This document shows, one piece after another, positions 11,530 through 26,986 of a stretch of DNA of 64,000 nt. A program made the position numbers and the translations under genes. The notes under the pieces are model-generated. The model saw only the letters and a program-made list of their open reading frames with translations, had not been told where the DNA came from and did no database searches. Origin of the DNA: Chamaecyparis obtusa (Eukaryota > Streptophyta > Pinopsida > Cupressales > Cupressaceae). Numbering within the stretch: position 1 is the stretch's first letter; every line of letters starts with the position of its first letter. The DNA lies in NCBI GenBank assembly GCA_027943335.1, contig BSBK01007034.1, forward strand, positions 124,001 to 188,000. Direction: 5' to 3'.

Positions 11530-14500
11530 AAGATGATGGGGAAAGTATGTAGAGTCATCATTGACTCAGGCTCTACTGACAACATTGTGTTAGAGGAAGC
11601 AGTCAGCAAGCTAAAGCTAACAAGGATACCCCACACCAATCCTTACAAGGTCACTTGGCTCAATAAAGGCCAACATGTGTTAGTGAATGAGAAAGCATGG
11701 GTGGAGTTCTCAATTGGAATGTACAAAGACAAAGTTTTGTGTGATGTGTTACCTATGGATGCATGTCATTTTCTCCTAGGTAGACCATGGAAATTTGACC
11801 GCCAAGCCATACATGATGGAGGAAATAATTTGTATTCTTTCAAGAAGGACAATGTGACCTTCAAAACATAGTCACTATTGGAGGATGCTGAGGTGAAGAC
11901 AGCATGTCCAAGTGTACTTATGGTGGGTAAAAAAGAGTTCTTACAAGCCATGGAAGAGAGTGAAGGATTTGGCTATGCATTGGTGTTAAGACCAAGAGAG
12001 GGAGATGAAGGCAAGGAGACTAAGAAGACAAAATTACCTAAGGAAATACAAAGCATGTTGCAAACTTACCAAGGCATAGTGAGTGATGGAAAACCATCTA
12101 CTTTACCCCCTAAAATAGCCATAAGTCATAGGATAGACATTATCCTAGGAGCTACCCTACCTAATAAGGAAGCTTAAAAAATGATCCCTCGACAAAATGA
12201 GGAAATTGCTAGGCAAATACAAGAACTCCTAAACCAAGGTTTTATTAGAAAGAGTATTAGTCCATGTGTTGTACCCACTGTCCTTGCACCTAAGAAAGGA
12301 GGAACTTGGAGGCTTTATACTGATTCAAGGGATATTAATAGGATAACCATAAGGTATAGGTTCCCTATCCCAAGGATTGAAGACCTAATGGATTGTCTAG
12401 GTGAAGCTAAGTACTATAGCAAGATAGACTTGAAGAGTGGCTATCACCAAATAAGAATACATGAAGGAGATGAGTGGAAAACAACCTTCAAGACCAATGA
12501 AGGTTTGTATTAATGGCTTTTCATGCCATTTGGATTATCCAATTCCCCATCCACATTCATGAGACTCACGAATGAAGTCCTCAAAGACTACATAGGCAAG
12601 TTTGTAGTAGTATATCTAGATGATATATTGATTTATAGCAAGACAAGGAGTGAGCATTTAAAACATCTTGAGACTATTTTCAAGAAGCTATATGATGAGA
12701 AGTTGATGATCAACTTGGAAAAGTGTGAGTTCATCAACACAGAGCTAGTGTACCTTGGATTTGTTCTATCACATGGTAATATGAAAATGGACAAGAGAAA
12801 AGTGGAGGCTATCATGAATTGGCCTACTCCAAGAAAAGCAACAAAGGTAAGAAGTTTTCATGGCCTTGCTCAATACTATAGGAAATTCATAAGGCAATTT
12901 AGTGTTATTTGTGCTCCTATGTTAGACACAATCAAAGGAGGAATGAAAAAAAAGTTTATATGGAATGAGCGTACTAACAAAAGCTTTGAGTTGTTGAAGG
13001 AAAAGATAGCTACCCAGCTTGTTTTAGTGTTTCCAAGCTTTGAGAATCTTTTCACCATTGAGTGTGATGCTAGCAATGTGGCTATTGGGGTTGTTTTAAG
13101 CCAAGAGGGTAGACCAGTGGCTTTTCATTCAGAATTAAGTGAAGCCAAGAAGTACTTTTCTTATGACCTTGAAATGTATGCATTGGTTCAGGCTTTGAGG
13201 AAATGGAGGCACTATTTTCTTCCCAAGGAATTCATAGTGTATTAAGACAACCAAGCACTTAGTATCTTGAATTCACAAGAGAAGTTGAGTCACAAGCACA
13301 TGAAGTGGGTTGAATACCTAAAATCTTACACCTTTAATATCAATCACACGAAGGAAGTACTCAATAAAGTGGTAGATGGATTCTCTAGAAGAGCTCTCAC
13401 TATCCATGAGATTCATTTGAAGAGCATGGGGATAGATCACTTCAAGGATCTATATGCTAATGATGAAGATTTTGCAGACATTTATAAGGCATGTGCTGAA
13501 TACAAGAATCATTTTCATAATAATTATGCTGAATATACTTTGCAAAGTGATCTTTTGTTTAAGGGGAATCAATTATGTGTTCCTAGAGGCTCTATTAGAG
13601 AGAATTTGATTCAAGAAAAGCATAATGGTGCTTTGAGTGGTCACTTTGGGATCACTAAGACTCAAGAACTTGTTTAAAGGTTCTATTATTGGCCAAGGAT
13701 GAATCTTGATGTTAGGAGGTATGTGGAAAGTTGTATTGTATGTCAAAAAACAAAGGGCACTTCTTCAAATGCAGGCCTTTATCAACCACTACCTATTCCT
13801 ACTAGGCCATGGGAATGCTTGAGTATGGATTTTGTAGTTGGGTTACCCAAAACAAGACAAGGCATGGATAGTGTTTATGTGGTTGTGGATAGATTCAACA
13901 AGATGGCTCACTTTGTGCCATGCAAAACCACTAATGATGCTAGTCAATTAGCCTCTCTCTTCTTCAAAGAGATAGTAAGAATTCATGGGTTACCTATCAT
14001 AATTGTGTCAGATAGAGACACTAAATTCATGAGTCATTTTTGGAAGAATCTTTGGCAAAGATTAGATACTAACTTGTCCTTTGGATTGGCCTACCATCCC
14101 CAAATTGATGGTAAGACCGAGGTTATCAATAGAAGCCTTGGAAATCTACTAAGGTGCTTGACCAAGGAGCATGGTCAACAATGGGATCAGTTGATTGGGT
14201 AAGATAAATATGCCTACAATGAAATTATAAATAGATCCACAGGGAAGAGTCCATTTGAGATAGTGTATGGTCTACATCCTAGAGGATTTTATGAGTTAAG
14301 AGATTTGAAGGATGGAGTGAAGGGAAGTGGATATGCTAATGACTCTGCATATGCTATGTAGGAGATACATGATACAGTGAGGAAGAACTTGAAAGAGAAC
14401 ACCATGAAGCATAAAACCAAGGTTGATGAAAGTAGAAGACAAGTTTAGTTCAATGTGGGAGATTTTTTTATGGTGCATCTTAACAAATCTAGACTTCAAA

Positions 14501-14904
14501 AGGGAGTCCCTCACAAGCTGCAGATGAGAAGGATAGGTCCCTATCCTATCTTGGCTAAGTGTGGTGATAATACATTCAGAGTTGAGCTACCGGAAGATAG
14601 TGAACTGTCCCCTATTTTTAACATTGTAGATCTAGTTCATTACAAAGGACCATAACAAGACATGGATTAGAGTCTTAGTGAAGTGATCAAAGATGTGGAA
14701 GATCTCCAACTACCCACTGCTATAGTCAAAGGATATGATAGTCTATTGGATACTAGGGTCTATAAAAAGACTAGGACCAAGGAGTACAAAGAGAATTTGA
14801 TAAAGAAGCATGGTCAAATTAATGCTGATGCAATATGGGTCAAGGAATCAAAGTTCAAGAAGATGGGAATTGATCCAAGCATCCTCAATCCAAGGGTGGA
14901 TTGA
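11530..14904 (+). pseudogene. Gypsy pol: protease, RT, RNase H, integrase, chromodomain-like tail
   Basis: All domains lie in one frame. Protease has IIDSGSTDNIV (catalytic Asp codon 11563). RT has YLDDILIYS (12613-12624). RNase H has [15 protein letters not shown]. The H2C2 zinc region ends in CIVCQKTK near 13740. Integrase has Asp 13828, Asp 14011 and Glu 14119 (MDFVVGLP, SDRDTKF, GKTEVINRS). The C-terminus (14683-14904, LDTRVYKKTRTKEYKENL through AIWVKESKF) resembles a chromodomain, which in this group helps target insertion to chromatin. Eleven premature stops interrupt the frame, but no indel shifts it across some 3.4 kb, so the decay is mostly by point mutation. Confidence 0.92.
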
Positions 14905-14911
14905 ACTTTTT

Positions 14912-14927
14912 GTTTTGGGGAGGATGG
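14912..14927 (+). other. Gypsy polypurine tract
   Basis: A purine-rich run 'ttggggaggatgg' lies directly before the TGTAGG start of the 3' LTR at 14928. It is the expected primer site for plus-strand DNA. Confidence 0.75.
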
Positions 14928-16227
14928 TGTAGGAGCACACCTAGGCTAACCTCCATGGTTTAGTTATTTTGGATTATACCTAACATTAGCCAAGTTAGGA
15001 AGGTTGTTTTTGTTTGAAGACCTTAGATGGTCATTGCAATGTGGGCTAGGTGAGTTAGTCATTACGACTAAGGTCACCCAAATAGCCATTGTTAGTATTT
15101 TTAAATTCTTAGTGTTAGTAGTTTGAGTTAGAGTCTTTAATGTGTTCTAAGCACATAATGATGTTAGAAAGTTGCCTTAAGGTCATTTATGATCTTGAAT
15201 CCTCTAAATATAGGAGGTAGAGGTCCTAAGAAATAGGATTATGGCGTGAAGGTAAGATGCCAAATCTTGTTAAGAAGTTGTCATGACAACATTTGCAATT
15301 ATTGCAAATGCTGCATGCAACTCGGTTACTTTGGATCCCAGTAAGAATAGGAAGTGGGAGATAGGCCAAAGGGCCCTAGAATCATGGAGATGGCATCTAA
15401 TATCATCTAAGACTTGAATCTTGAGGTTTGAGTGATTCATTGTAATAGTTTGAATATAGAAATATAGCTCTACAACTCTGTTTTAGAGAGAATCCCAAGA
15501 TTTTGTTGTGACACTGTTATGTAATGGATTGAAAGACTCAACTTGGTGATTTTTTAGTGTTCTTTAGGTTATTCTAAGAATTTTTCATTTAGAAATCTAG
15601 TTGATTATAGTAGATTTATTGTGTTGAATAAATTATTTTTGGTTTAGAGTCTCCACTGGTCCTGTCCTAACCAGTCTGTGAATTCATGGCTCCCTCATGA
15701 AATCTAACCATGGGAATCTCCTAAAGGTGGATGGATATGTTAGGGGAGTCATTAGTCTATGTATATCTAGGATTAGGAGTCATGAAAAGATGGTTAAATA
15801 TTTTTAGTACCAAGCCCTAGGCAAGCTAGGAGAGCTTGGTTAGAGGTTTGAAGACAAAGAATTAAAGATTTCTTGCAGGGTAGAGAGGTACTATACAACA
15901 TAGGTATAGTTCAAGGTAGGATTTTATCATATCCTAAAATGATAAGAGGATTGAGTCCATGCCAATCCATTAGACCAAATTTTGAGTGAGATTCATACAA
16001 GGATACAATCAGTCCTAGAAAATAGGTCTTTTAGCCCTATTTGTCCTAGTTTGTAGGAAGGTAGTGTACGGAGGCTACCAGGTCCTAAAACTTGTAGAAT
16101 GTTTAGTAAAAGCCAAAAGGGTATCCAAATCCCTAATTGGTTTTGTAGGTTGTTTGAAGATTTTTGGAAAGAAGTGACAAAAGCTTTTGCAAAAGGCTAC
16201 AAGGAAATAAGCCTAATTAGGCCTTTT

Positions 16228-16760
16228 TGTTAGAATTTAATCTTTCCTTGGTTATTTATGTATTTAGTAGGATAAACCAAGGTATCCTAATGTAATCTAT
16301 CCTCTAGTCCAAGTGGGAGGACATGTCATATTTGTAATTTCCTTTATTAAGGAAAATAGATATTCCTCCTTATAAGGAATCCTACACTTGTCTCACACAC
16401 TAGTGAAATGTGGCACACTCAAATATGGGAGTTACAATGTAACTCCTCTCTCACATCTCTATTAAAAGAGATGGCTCTCCTTCTTTTTCTCATTCTCTCA
16501 TATGAGATTTCTTCCTCTTCTCAATTATTGTATGAGCTTTGCTCTCTCTCTCTCTCTCTCTCTCTTAGGCATTTGTTGCCACTTTCATTAATTCACAGGG
16601 GGTTTTTTATGCTTTTCCCCTTCAAAATTTTATCTCCTCCTTGATTATTTTTTGGTGTATGCTCCTAGTTCTTGTGCTAATTCATGGTATTTTTCCTTAC
16701 TCCTAACTCTTGAGTTAAACAATTTCTTGCAATTCTCTATATTTTGTTATCTTTTTAACA
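16228..16760 (+). repeat. Inner element 5' LTR
   Basis: This 533-bp LTR starts TGTTAG and ends CTTTTTAACA. It contains a CT microsatellite near 16537-16565, longer than the one in its partner, which accounts for most of the length difference between the two LTRs. Confidence 0.93.
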
Positions 16761-19190
<2,430 letters not shown>

Positions 19191-20252
19191 ATGTCAACAT
19201 TAATGCCAGATTTTAAACTTACTCATTCAAATTATTCTGTTTGGAGACCGTACATGTTTGATTTTCTAAAATCTTGTCACCTCTCGAATATTGTGACTTT
19301 ACCAAATCTGAAACCAACATCCACTGCTCCTCAGGCTGACTAGGATTCCTGGCAGTTCAACGATGAGGAAGCATTTGGCCTAATTGGATTCTCTTTAAAT
19401 CCAGACTTATATTACCTTATCGCCAATTGTACTGAGGCTCATCAAGCTTGGCGTATCTTGGAGAACACATTTCAAACTCACCAAAACTCTACACCAAACT
19501 GTGACATTTTGTATCCTTTTAATGACTTTCCTATTTGGGATGACCCTTTTGATGATGCTTGTTTTGGGGATGATCCCCTCACTTCCTATTTTCCTCATAA
19601 CGATAACATGTTGCCGGTTGATGATATTTCTTATACCTATTATGCTTTGGATGATATTTTAGAACACGAAGATGAAATTGTTAATACATTTATCAATGTC
19701 ACTTTGCCATTATGCATTACAGGAGATTATGTTCCTATTTTCTCCAAAGTAGACTATGAATTTCGTGACACTCAAATGGTGATTATGGAGGACCAACCTC
19801 CTTCTCTAAACTCTAATCTTATTGATGATATTATTGATGGTGATTGTCCCATTTCTCTTTATTATGTATCTAGTGTTGATTCCATTTGGTTTACAAAATC
19901 TCTTTATGAAATGAATAATGTCTTTAATGATTCTCAATCTATTTTTACTTTATCAAATTTTAATGACTCATATCAAAAGGGAGATCCCAATTATGGGAGA
20001 TCTACTTGTGGTTATTCTCTTTTTTCAGGTGATATTCCTTGGAGAAGAAATTGTGTACTTGAACATTTGGGCCTATCTCAACGAGCACCTAAACCTATGC
20101 ATTACAACACTCAAAGGACTCCTATTTCAAGATCTAAGCATTTATCATTACACCATCACCTAATATCAGCTCAAAGTGAAGAAAATCAAGTTCTCCTCCT
20201 CTACTACAAGAAGGATAATCCAGTTGCAGATTTTTGTAATTACCCCAAGTAA
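19191..20252 (+). pseudogene. Copia gag N-terminus fused to an unrecognised acidic protein
   Basis: The ATG at 19191 opens a copia-type gag start (FKLTHSNYSVWRPYMFDFLK, then QAWRILENTFQTHQN). One TAG interrupts it near 19338. From about codon 100 the frame continues into a sequence I do not recognise. That part is about 250 residues long, rich in Asp, Asn, Ser and Tyr, with acidic clusters such as DDPFDDACFGDD and DDILEHEDEIVN. It has no zinc knuckle and no catalytic motif. It ends 15 bases before the 3' LTR. The open acidic part suggests that it was translated or was acquired recently. It could be a capsid accessory or a captured host fragment. Confidence 0.65.
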
Positions 20253-20266
20253 AGATTAAAGGGGGG
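20253..20266 (+). other. Inner element polypurine tract
   Basis: AGATTAAAGGGGGG directly precedes the TGTTAG start of the 3' LTR. Confidence 0.85.
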
Positions 20267-20787
20267 TGTTAGAATTTAATCTTTCCTTGGTTATTTATGT
20301 ATTTAATAGGATAAACCAAGATATCCTAATGTAATCTATCCTCTAGTCCAAGTGGGAGGACATGTCATATTTGTAATTTCCTTTATTAAGGAAAATAGAT
20401 ATTCCTCCTTATGAGGAATCCTACACTTGTCTCACACACTAGTGAAATGTGGCACACTCAGATATGGGAGTTACAATGTAACTCCTCTCTCACATCTCTA
20501 TTAAAAGAGATGGCTCTCCTTCTTTTTATCATTCTCTCATATGAGATTTCTTCCTCTTCTCAATTATTGTATGAGCTTTGCTCTCTCTCTCTCTCTCAGG
20601 CATTTGTTGCCACTTTCATTAATTCACAGGGGTTTTTTATGCTTTTCCCCTTCAAAAAATGTTCTCCTCACTTATTTTTTGGTGTATGCTCCTAGCTCTT
20701 GTGCTAATTCATGGTATTTTTCTTTACTCCTAGCTCTTGAGTTAAACAATTTCCTGCAATTCTCTATATTTTGTTATCTTTTTAACA
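20267..20787 (+). repeat. Inner element 3' LTR
   Basis: This 521-bp copy of 16228-16760 ends at TTTAACA and is followed by the CTTTT target duplication. Confidence 0.93.
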
Positions 20788-21141
20788 CTTTTCAAGGTGA
20801 CCCCTTGAACCTGGTGAAAAAGGGCTTGAAGACCCAATCAAATGGATTCAAATGTGAACTTTGGGAATGTTTTCATGATAATAAACACCCCTACAAAGAA
20901 GAATAAAGTTTGTGAGGAGATAGCACTTAGAGCTTTCTAAGTGAAGGTGAAGAATTGAACTAACTAAAGGGTGTTAGTCTTTCAAGGTGAAGCAAAAGGT
21001 ATAGAAATCTTAGAGAAGAGTTGGAATTGGTCTTAGTCAATCATCTAAGCCAAATTAGGACCTAGAGGAGATTAGGTTCCTAGAAGAGACAAGCTAGGTC
21101 TCTTGATTGAAGTGCAAACAAGCCTTGGAACACTCACATCA

Positions 21142-22613
21142 GACTTGAAGATTAGTGATTAGAGATCACCGAGTTACTGAAATGATATGTAAGATAATTA
21201 AATCAGTCATTATGTTGTCATTGACGTCAACTAGTTTTGATAGTACTTATCATGTTAGTTACAAACATCTAAAAATCTATAAAAAGGAGAGAAGAGATAA
21301 AGAGTTGAGATATCTACATGGTGATTTAGATGGATATGATAGATGAGGATAAGGAATACTTTGGGTAACTTATTGATGAGTCTATGATCTCATATTGTTG
21401 ACTTGATTATGTTGCATTAATCTATTATGGAGGAGGAAGCAAAATTGTAAAAGGCAATGTGGTCGGTAAATGGAGCACTTCAGTATACACTGAGCTAGTG
21501 TTGTGTATACCGAGCGATAGTATTAATTGAGCTTGTGTTCGCCGATGCATTTCTTTGTTAATCAAGTATGGATGAAAGTATTAAATGCTTAGTTCAATCG
21601 ACTTAATTTGATGAGCTATAAATTGTTATGATTTTGAGATTGAGGATAAAGTTTGTTATTAGATCCACAACTGACAAAATTTGTAGAAGATCTCAAGGAT
21701 GGAATTGAAACGTGTTCTTGACACAACTGTCGAGGAAGGTTTAAGAGGAAAAATCAATGAAGAAGGATAAGCGGCAAAATCTAATGGTTGATATGAAAAT
21801 ATTTTATCTATCTATATAATAGATATGAGTTTCTTTATGAAACTATGCCAAAAGAAAGAAGACTGCAAAGATTTCATGTGAATACAGTTTCATGCATGCC
21901 TAATCAGACTGGTTAAAGGAGAACTGAACTGTAGAAAAAAAATTGAGTGTCAGAGAGCTATTACTGAGTGAAAGTAAGTTGAGGAAGTGAATTGAAATAT
22001 TGATTAGAGGATTTGTATGGGCTTAGAATAGATCTAAACATCTACAAGTTAAGTTGTATTGTAATTAGATCAACTACAGTTTTAGTTTAACCATTGATAC
22101 AAAAAATCTCCTAACCGAGTGGACTTAATCATCTTATGTTATGCCCTATGTCATTCAAAGAATGAAAATTGTTATCTTATTGACCCCATAGTGAATGTTG
22201 GTCAAAAGTTAACTGTGAGTCTTAAATCCTCTAACAAGGTCACATCTTACAGTGTGTTTGTAACCTTTAACAAGGTTGGCTCTTCATCGAGCTCACTTCA
22301 GAAGAGTGAAAATTATTTTGGGTTACCAATCCCAGGTGGTTTTTCCCTTGGTTGGGTTTCCACATTAAATCATTGTGTTATGTGTTTCTATGATGATTGT
22401 TTTATTTTCATACTTTACATACTGCATATTTGATTTGGTTGGTAATCATAGTGAGTTAATTAACTGGTAATCGGTAAAAGGCACAAATAGTTTATTAGTT
22501 CATGTTACCGAGCTGCAAAATTTATTGGAATTATTTTAAGTGTTACATCTTTGTATTGGGACTATAGGATAACTGATCTAATAGATTCAACCCCCCTCTC
22601 CTTTATTCTAACA
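21142..22613 (+). repeat. Copia 3' LTR, first 31 bp missing
   Basis: It is collinear with 2928-4388 of the 5' LTR and ends TTCTAACA before the right target duplication aatat. Its left end abuts the gypsy 3' LTR. Divergence from the 5' LTR is visible throughout, including indels near 21340-21440, and is greater than between the two inner-element LTRs. Confidence 0.92.
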
Positions 22614-23005
22614 AATATATGTGCACAATGAACATATTGGATCAAATACTAGGTTTCATATATATCAAAATGAATAATAATCATGCACATATCAAAAAAT
22701 GGCATAGATTAAAAATTAATAATAGTTACAAAAATGTGGCATGTTCCATGTCAAGGTCAATATATACAATACAAATGTCTAATAAATATAAAAAATGGTC
22801 ATTTAATGACCACAACTAGATCTATATGTCTATATTTATATCTATGACTATGTTGGATCATCAAACTTGAGCCTCTTAGAAACAGTGCGTGGATCACTAG
22901 GTGTCTTCACTTGAGAAGAATCCAAATGCTAAATCATATATGTTTTCTCAAAATAATATCAAAATAACTAAATACTGGACTGTAACTTGTTGGTAGTTGA
23001 ATTTT

Positions 23006-24244
23006 TTATTACCTCATCTCTTTCTTCTACACCTGGGATGTATAGTAAAGTTGATGGTCTCCTTCGTGGGTGAATGAGAATCCTTATGAGGAAAGGTAAA
23101 GGATCCATGGGAAGTCATGAAGGGGGCTATAACAAGCAAAAAACAATTAATACAAGTTAATAACATATATGTCAAGAAACACTAAAAAACTAAAAATTCA
23201 TGGACTAAAAAAAATCATACTAGAGCCTAATATGGATCTCCTATGCTAGTAGGAGACACAACTACTATTGAATCATCTACGATATTTTCCTATATGGTAA
23301 GTGATAAAAGATGTTATAGTCATAGAGGGAGAAATCAAGGCTTTCTAAGAAACAAGAAAGAAATCAAAAATGAGCTAACAAGAGAATTTCAATTAAGAAG
23401 ACATGTATACCTCTTGCCTCTATTGTGTTGGACCTCCTCTTTGACAATCAAGAATCCTTATGAGGAAAGGTAGAGGATCCATGGGAATTCGCAAAGGGGG
23501 TTGTAATAGGTAAAACAAAATTAATACAAGTTAATAACATATATGCCAATAAACACTAAAAAACTAAAAATGCATGGTCTAAAAACAAATGCATACCAAA
23601 GCCTCAGATGGATCTCCTATGCTTGTAGGAGGAAAATTCACTAATGAATCAATTACGATAATTTCTTATATGGTAAGAGATAAAATATATTATAGTCATA
23701 CATGAAGAAAGTAGGGATTTCAAAAAAACAAAAAAGCAATCCAAAAGGAGTTAATAAGAGGGAAACTTTGTTGTACACTTAGTAAAAAGGAGTTAAGAAT
23801 AAAATAATACCTCTTTCCTCTATTGTGATGGAACCTATCTTTAACGAGTAGGACTTATAACAAAATAGAATGGTAGAGCATTAGTGGGAAGTTTTGAAGG
23901 GGGTTGTAATAGGTAAAAGACAATTAATACAAGTTAATAACCCAAAGTTATTGGAAAAATCTAAAAAACTAAAAATGAGTGTACTTATATCTAAATATAT
24001 ATGTTTAACATATGTAGAAAAAATTCACACCAAAGCCTCATATAGTTCTCTTGTACACTTAGTAGACATCGTCAAATTTGAGACAACTATTGCCATTTCC
24101 TGTATGAAAAATGATAACATATGTTATAACCTCATAGAAGGATTTAGAAATTTTGAACAAGCAAGAATGCAATCCAAAGTGAATATGAATATGTTACCTC
24201 TTCCCTCTCCTAAAACTCATCGACAGCAAGTCCATTATTTGATT
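23006..24244 (-). repeat. Three ~375-bp tandem copies of an exon-intron unit
   Basis: Blocks such as 'gaatccttatgaggaaagg' (23078 and 23452, diverged near 23850) and 'atggatctcctatgct' (about 23230 and 23608) recur at about 375-395 bp. On the minus strand each unit carries two short exon-like pieces. One encodes a SHGS.TFPHKDS type stretch ending in a basic R/K cluster before GTA. The other encodes a SPTSIGDPSEAL type stretch before GTATG. Splice signals are kept in some copies and lost in others. Confidence 0.6.
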
Positions 24245-24770
24245 CTGTAAACCCCATTTATTTATGTATATAGAACAAATAAATTAGTTGCATTTATCAA
24301 TATCTACATATACGTGTTTAATCATAATACATTTTAAAAAATGAATTTAAATTGTACTAAATTACCTTATGTTGTTTGGGTGTCTGAGAGGATTTCCTTT
24401 TCTACCTCAGAGTGCTGGAAGATGGATTTCTCACATGAGATGTGCTCAAGATGAGTGGGGTAGACTAACAGAAACAAAATTAACATAAGGGAAAATAACA
24501 TGTATAATATTATATCTAAGTAACAAATATCTAAATCTAAATGGTACCACAAAGCTATCTAGGCCAAAGTTAATGGCCAAAAGTGTGATATCATCAAGTT
24601 GGGACATCTCAGCCCCTGATAATCCCTATAAAGCACCCAATAATGATACATATATATTAACAAAAGATATTTTGATACTAATGTATTATTATATTTTTAA
24701 CAAATTTACAAATCTATACCTTCGGTGGAGAAACTACTTGTGACCGAAAAGCACGTGTACTCCCACCACT

Positions 24771-25765
24771 TATTGCACCCTTCAAGTCATTTTATTTATG
24801 TGTCACTTTAAATTGTTCTAAAAGATAAAATTCATTTATTTTTATTAAATTTAGTCACTTAATTGATAACATATCATAAATAGAATTAAACACACCTGTG
24901 TCTGATCGTGACATATTAATAACATAGTCATTAGGTCATTGGTGAAGGCCATATCCTATGGAGTGGAAGAACAGAATCTACTCATGCAACATGTATATGA
25001 ATGAGATGTCGAGCATGTTACAACTAGTGGTTGTTGTTGCACCAAAAGATCAACCTATTAAGGTGGGTTTAACCTTCTCCTTGGAGTAGTGTGCCTTTTT
25101 GTTCTCATCAACTCCTAATAGGGTTGAAGGACCTTTTAATAGGGGTTATGTCCTTTAACAAATAATTGTTGTACTAGATGTATTGTATCAACTAGTAAAA
25201 GTGATAAGTCTCCTAACATGGATATTTTTATACTATTGCACTATCTATTGGGTTCTATCCCCAATGAGGTTTTTTCCTTAACATGGTTTTCCTTGAGAAC
25301 AAAAATCTGTATTAAGGTTTTGTTGTTTATCTTGTTTAGAACTATTATATTCTTAATTTATGATTTGATTCAGAATTTTAAAGTTTACAATTACTACACA
25401 CAACTGGTTCACCCCCTCTCAATTGTGTGGTGTGGCTTTCTATTGCTAACATTTGGTATCAGAGCACTAATCATTACCACTAACATAAACCAATGAGATA
25501 CTCAATTTATTTTATTCAATGAGATACAATATTGCACCTTGCAATGCATTTTATTTATGTGTCACTTTAAATTGTTCTAATTTTATTTATTTTTTATAAG
25601 ATTTAGTCACTTAATTGACAACATGCCATAAATAGAATTAAACACACTTGTGTTTGATCATGAAATAACAACATGCTCATCAGGTCATCAATGAGGGCCA
25701 TATCCTCTAGAGTGGAAGCATAGTATCTACTCCTGCAACATGTACATGAATGAGATGTCAAACCC
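24771..25765. repeat. Direct ~240-bp duplication flanking an LTR fragment
   Basis: 24771-25015 and 25534-25765 match from 'attgcacc' to 'atgagatgtc'. Both contain the end of exon 3 (EDMA..DDLMxML..HDQTQ on the minus strand), its GTGTGT donor and the start of the next exon. The space between is filled by a truncated LTR and PBS (25016-25533). Confidence 0.75.
25016..25533 (+). mobile_element. Truncated copia-like LTR with primer-binding site
   Basis: The fragment begins TGTTACAACT (25016) and the LTR ends GCTAACA (25451). The PBS TGGTATCAGAGC follows at 25454-25465, then about 70 bp of internal sequence before truncation. The C-rich block before the end (ttcaccccctctcaattg) is typical of plant copia LTR termini. 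No second LTR or coding region accompanies it. Confidence 0.75.
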
Positions 25766-26455
25766 TCCTCATATGTCTACACTAGAACATAAACCTGATA
25801 GTTGGCGCACATATGTTGAATGGGATGGCCCGTGACAAATGATGCATGAGGTGATATTGATGAAGGAGGTTTCTTTGATGAAGGATGTATTGTAGGTTCT
25901 GCTACATCCTCTTCTATGACCAATTGTGTCTCATGTTGAACAATGACATCAGTTTATGATAAAACTATCTGAAGAGTCTGTAACTCCATAGACTCCTTCA
26001 AGGATATTGGGATAGTGACATGAACCATGGGTTTAGGATTTTTACGCCTCCTATTCTATGGATGTACCACCCTATGGTTCCTAGGCCTATCCTACATAGA
26101 GCCTCTCCCCTACCCTGAAACCGTTGGATGTCAAAGTAATATCACACTTTCAGCAAAAAGCTTCGTTCATCCTAGCATGAACACACCAATGTATGGGAAA
26201 GTATGTCATATCAATAAGTATGGTGTTATTAGTGCTAGGATTGGTGAAAAGAGCACATGTCATATTTAAGTATGCCCTTTCTTTTCACTTAATCATATGA
26301 CAACTCATCTACATAAAATGCATGACATCTATCCCTCCATGAACCTCATTTTGTAACCTTTCTAGATACCTCATTTGCACTATTGGCCATAGTTTGTAGG
26401 GTTTTCATGAGGGATGAGTGGTGGTCTTGAGTAGAGGACCTCAACCTATTCACTA

Positions 26456-26456
<1 letters not shown>

Positions 26457-26506
<50 letters not shown>

Positions 26507-26529
26507 TATATATATAGATATATATATAT

Positions 26530-26579
<50 letters not shown>

Positions 26580-26640
26580 GTATATATATATATATCTATA
26601 TATATATATGTATATATATATATATCTATATATATCTATG

Positions 26641-26673
<33 letters not shown>

Positions 26674-26703
26674 CTATCTATCTATCTATGTATATATATA
26701 TAC

Positions 26704-26743
<40 letters not shown>

Positions 26744-26794
26744 GTACATATATATGTATATATATATACATATATATGTATATATATATACATA

Positions 26795-26843
<49 letters not shown>

Positions 26844-26924
26844 GTACATATATATATATATATATGTATATATCTATATATATATGTATATATATATATG
26901 TATATATATATGTATATATATATG

Positions 26925-26967
<43 letters not shown>

Positions 26968-26986
26968 ATATATGTATATATATATG
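26457..26986. repeat. (TG)n and interrupted (TA)n microsatellite
   Basis: About 16 TG units are followed by some 480 bp of TA repeats interrupted by TG, TC and (TATG)n variants. It lies between exons 1 and 2 of the minus-strand gene and is presumably intronic. The long Tyr/Ile/Val frames through it are artefacts. Confidence 0.95.

Noticed and set aside
16408..16644. Open frames with Leu/Ser runs, repeated at 20411-20906
   Set aside because: They fall in the LTRs of the inner element over a CT microsatellite.
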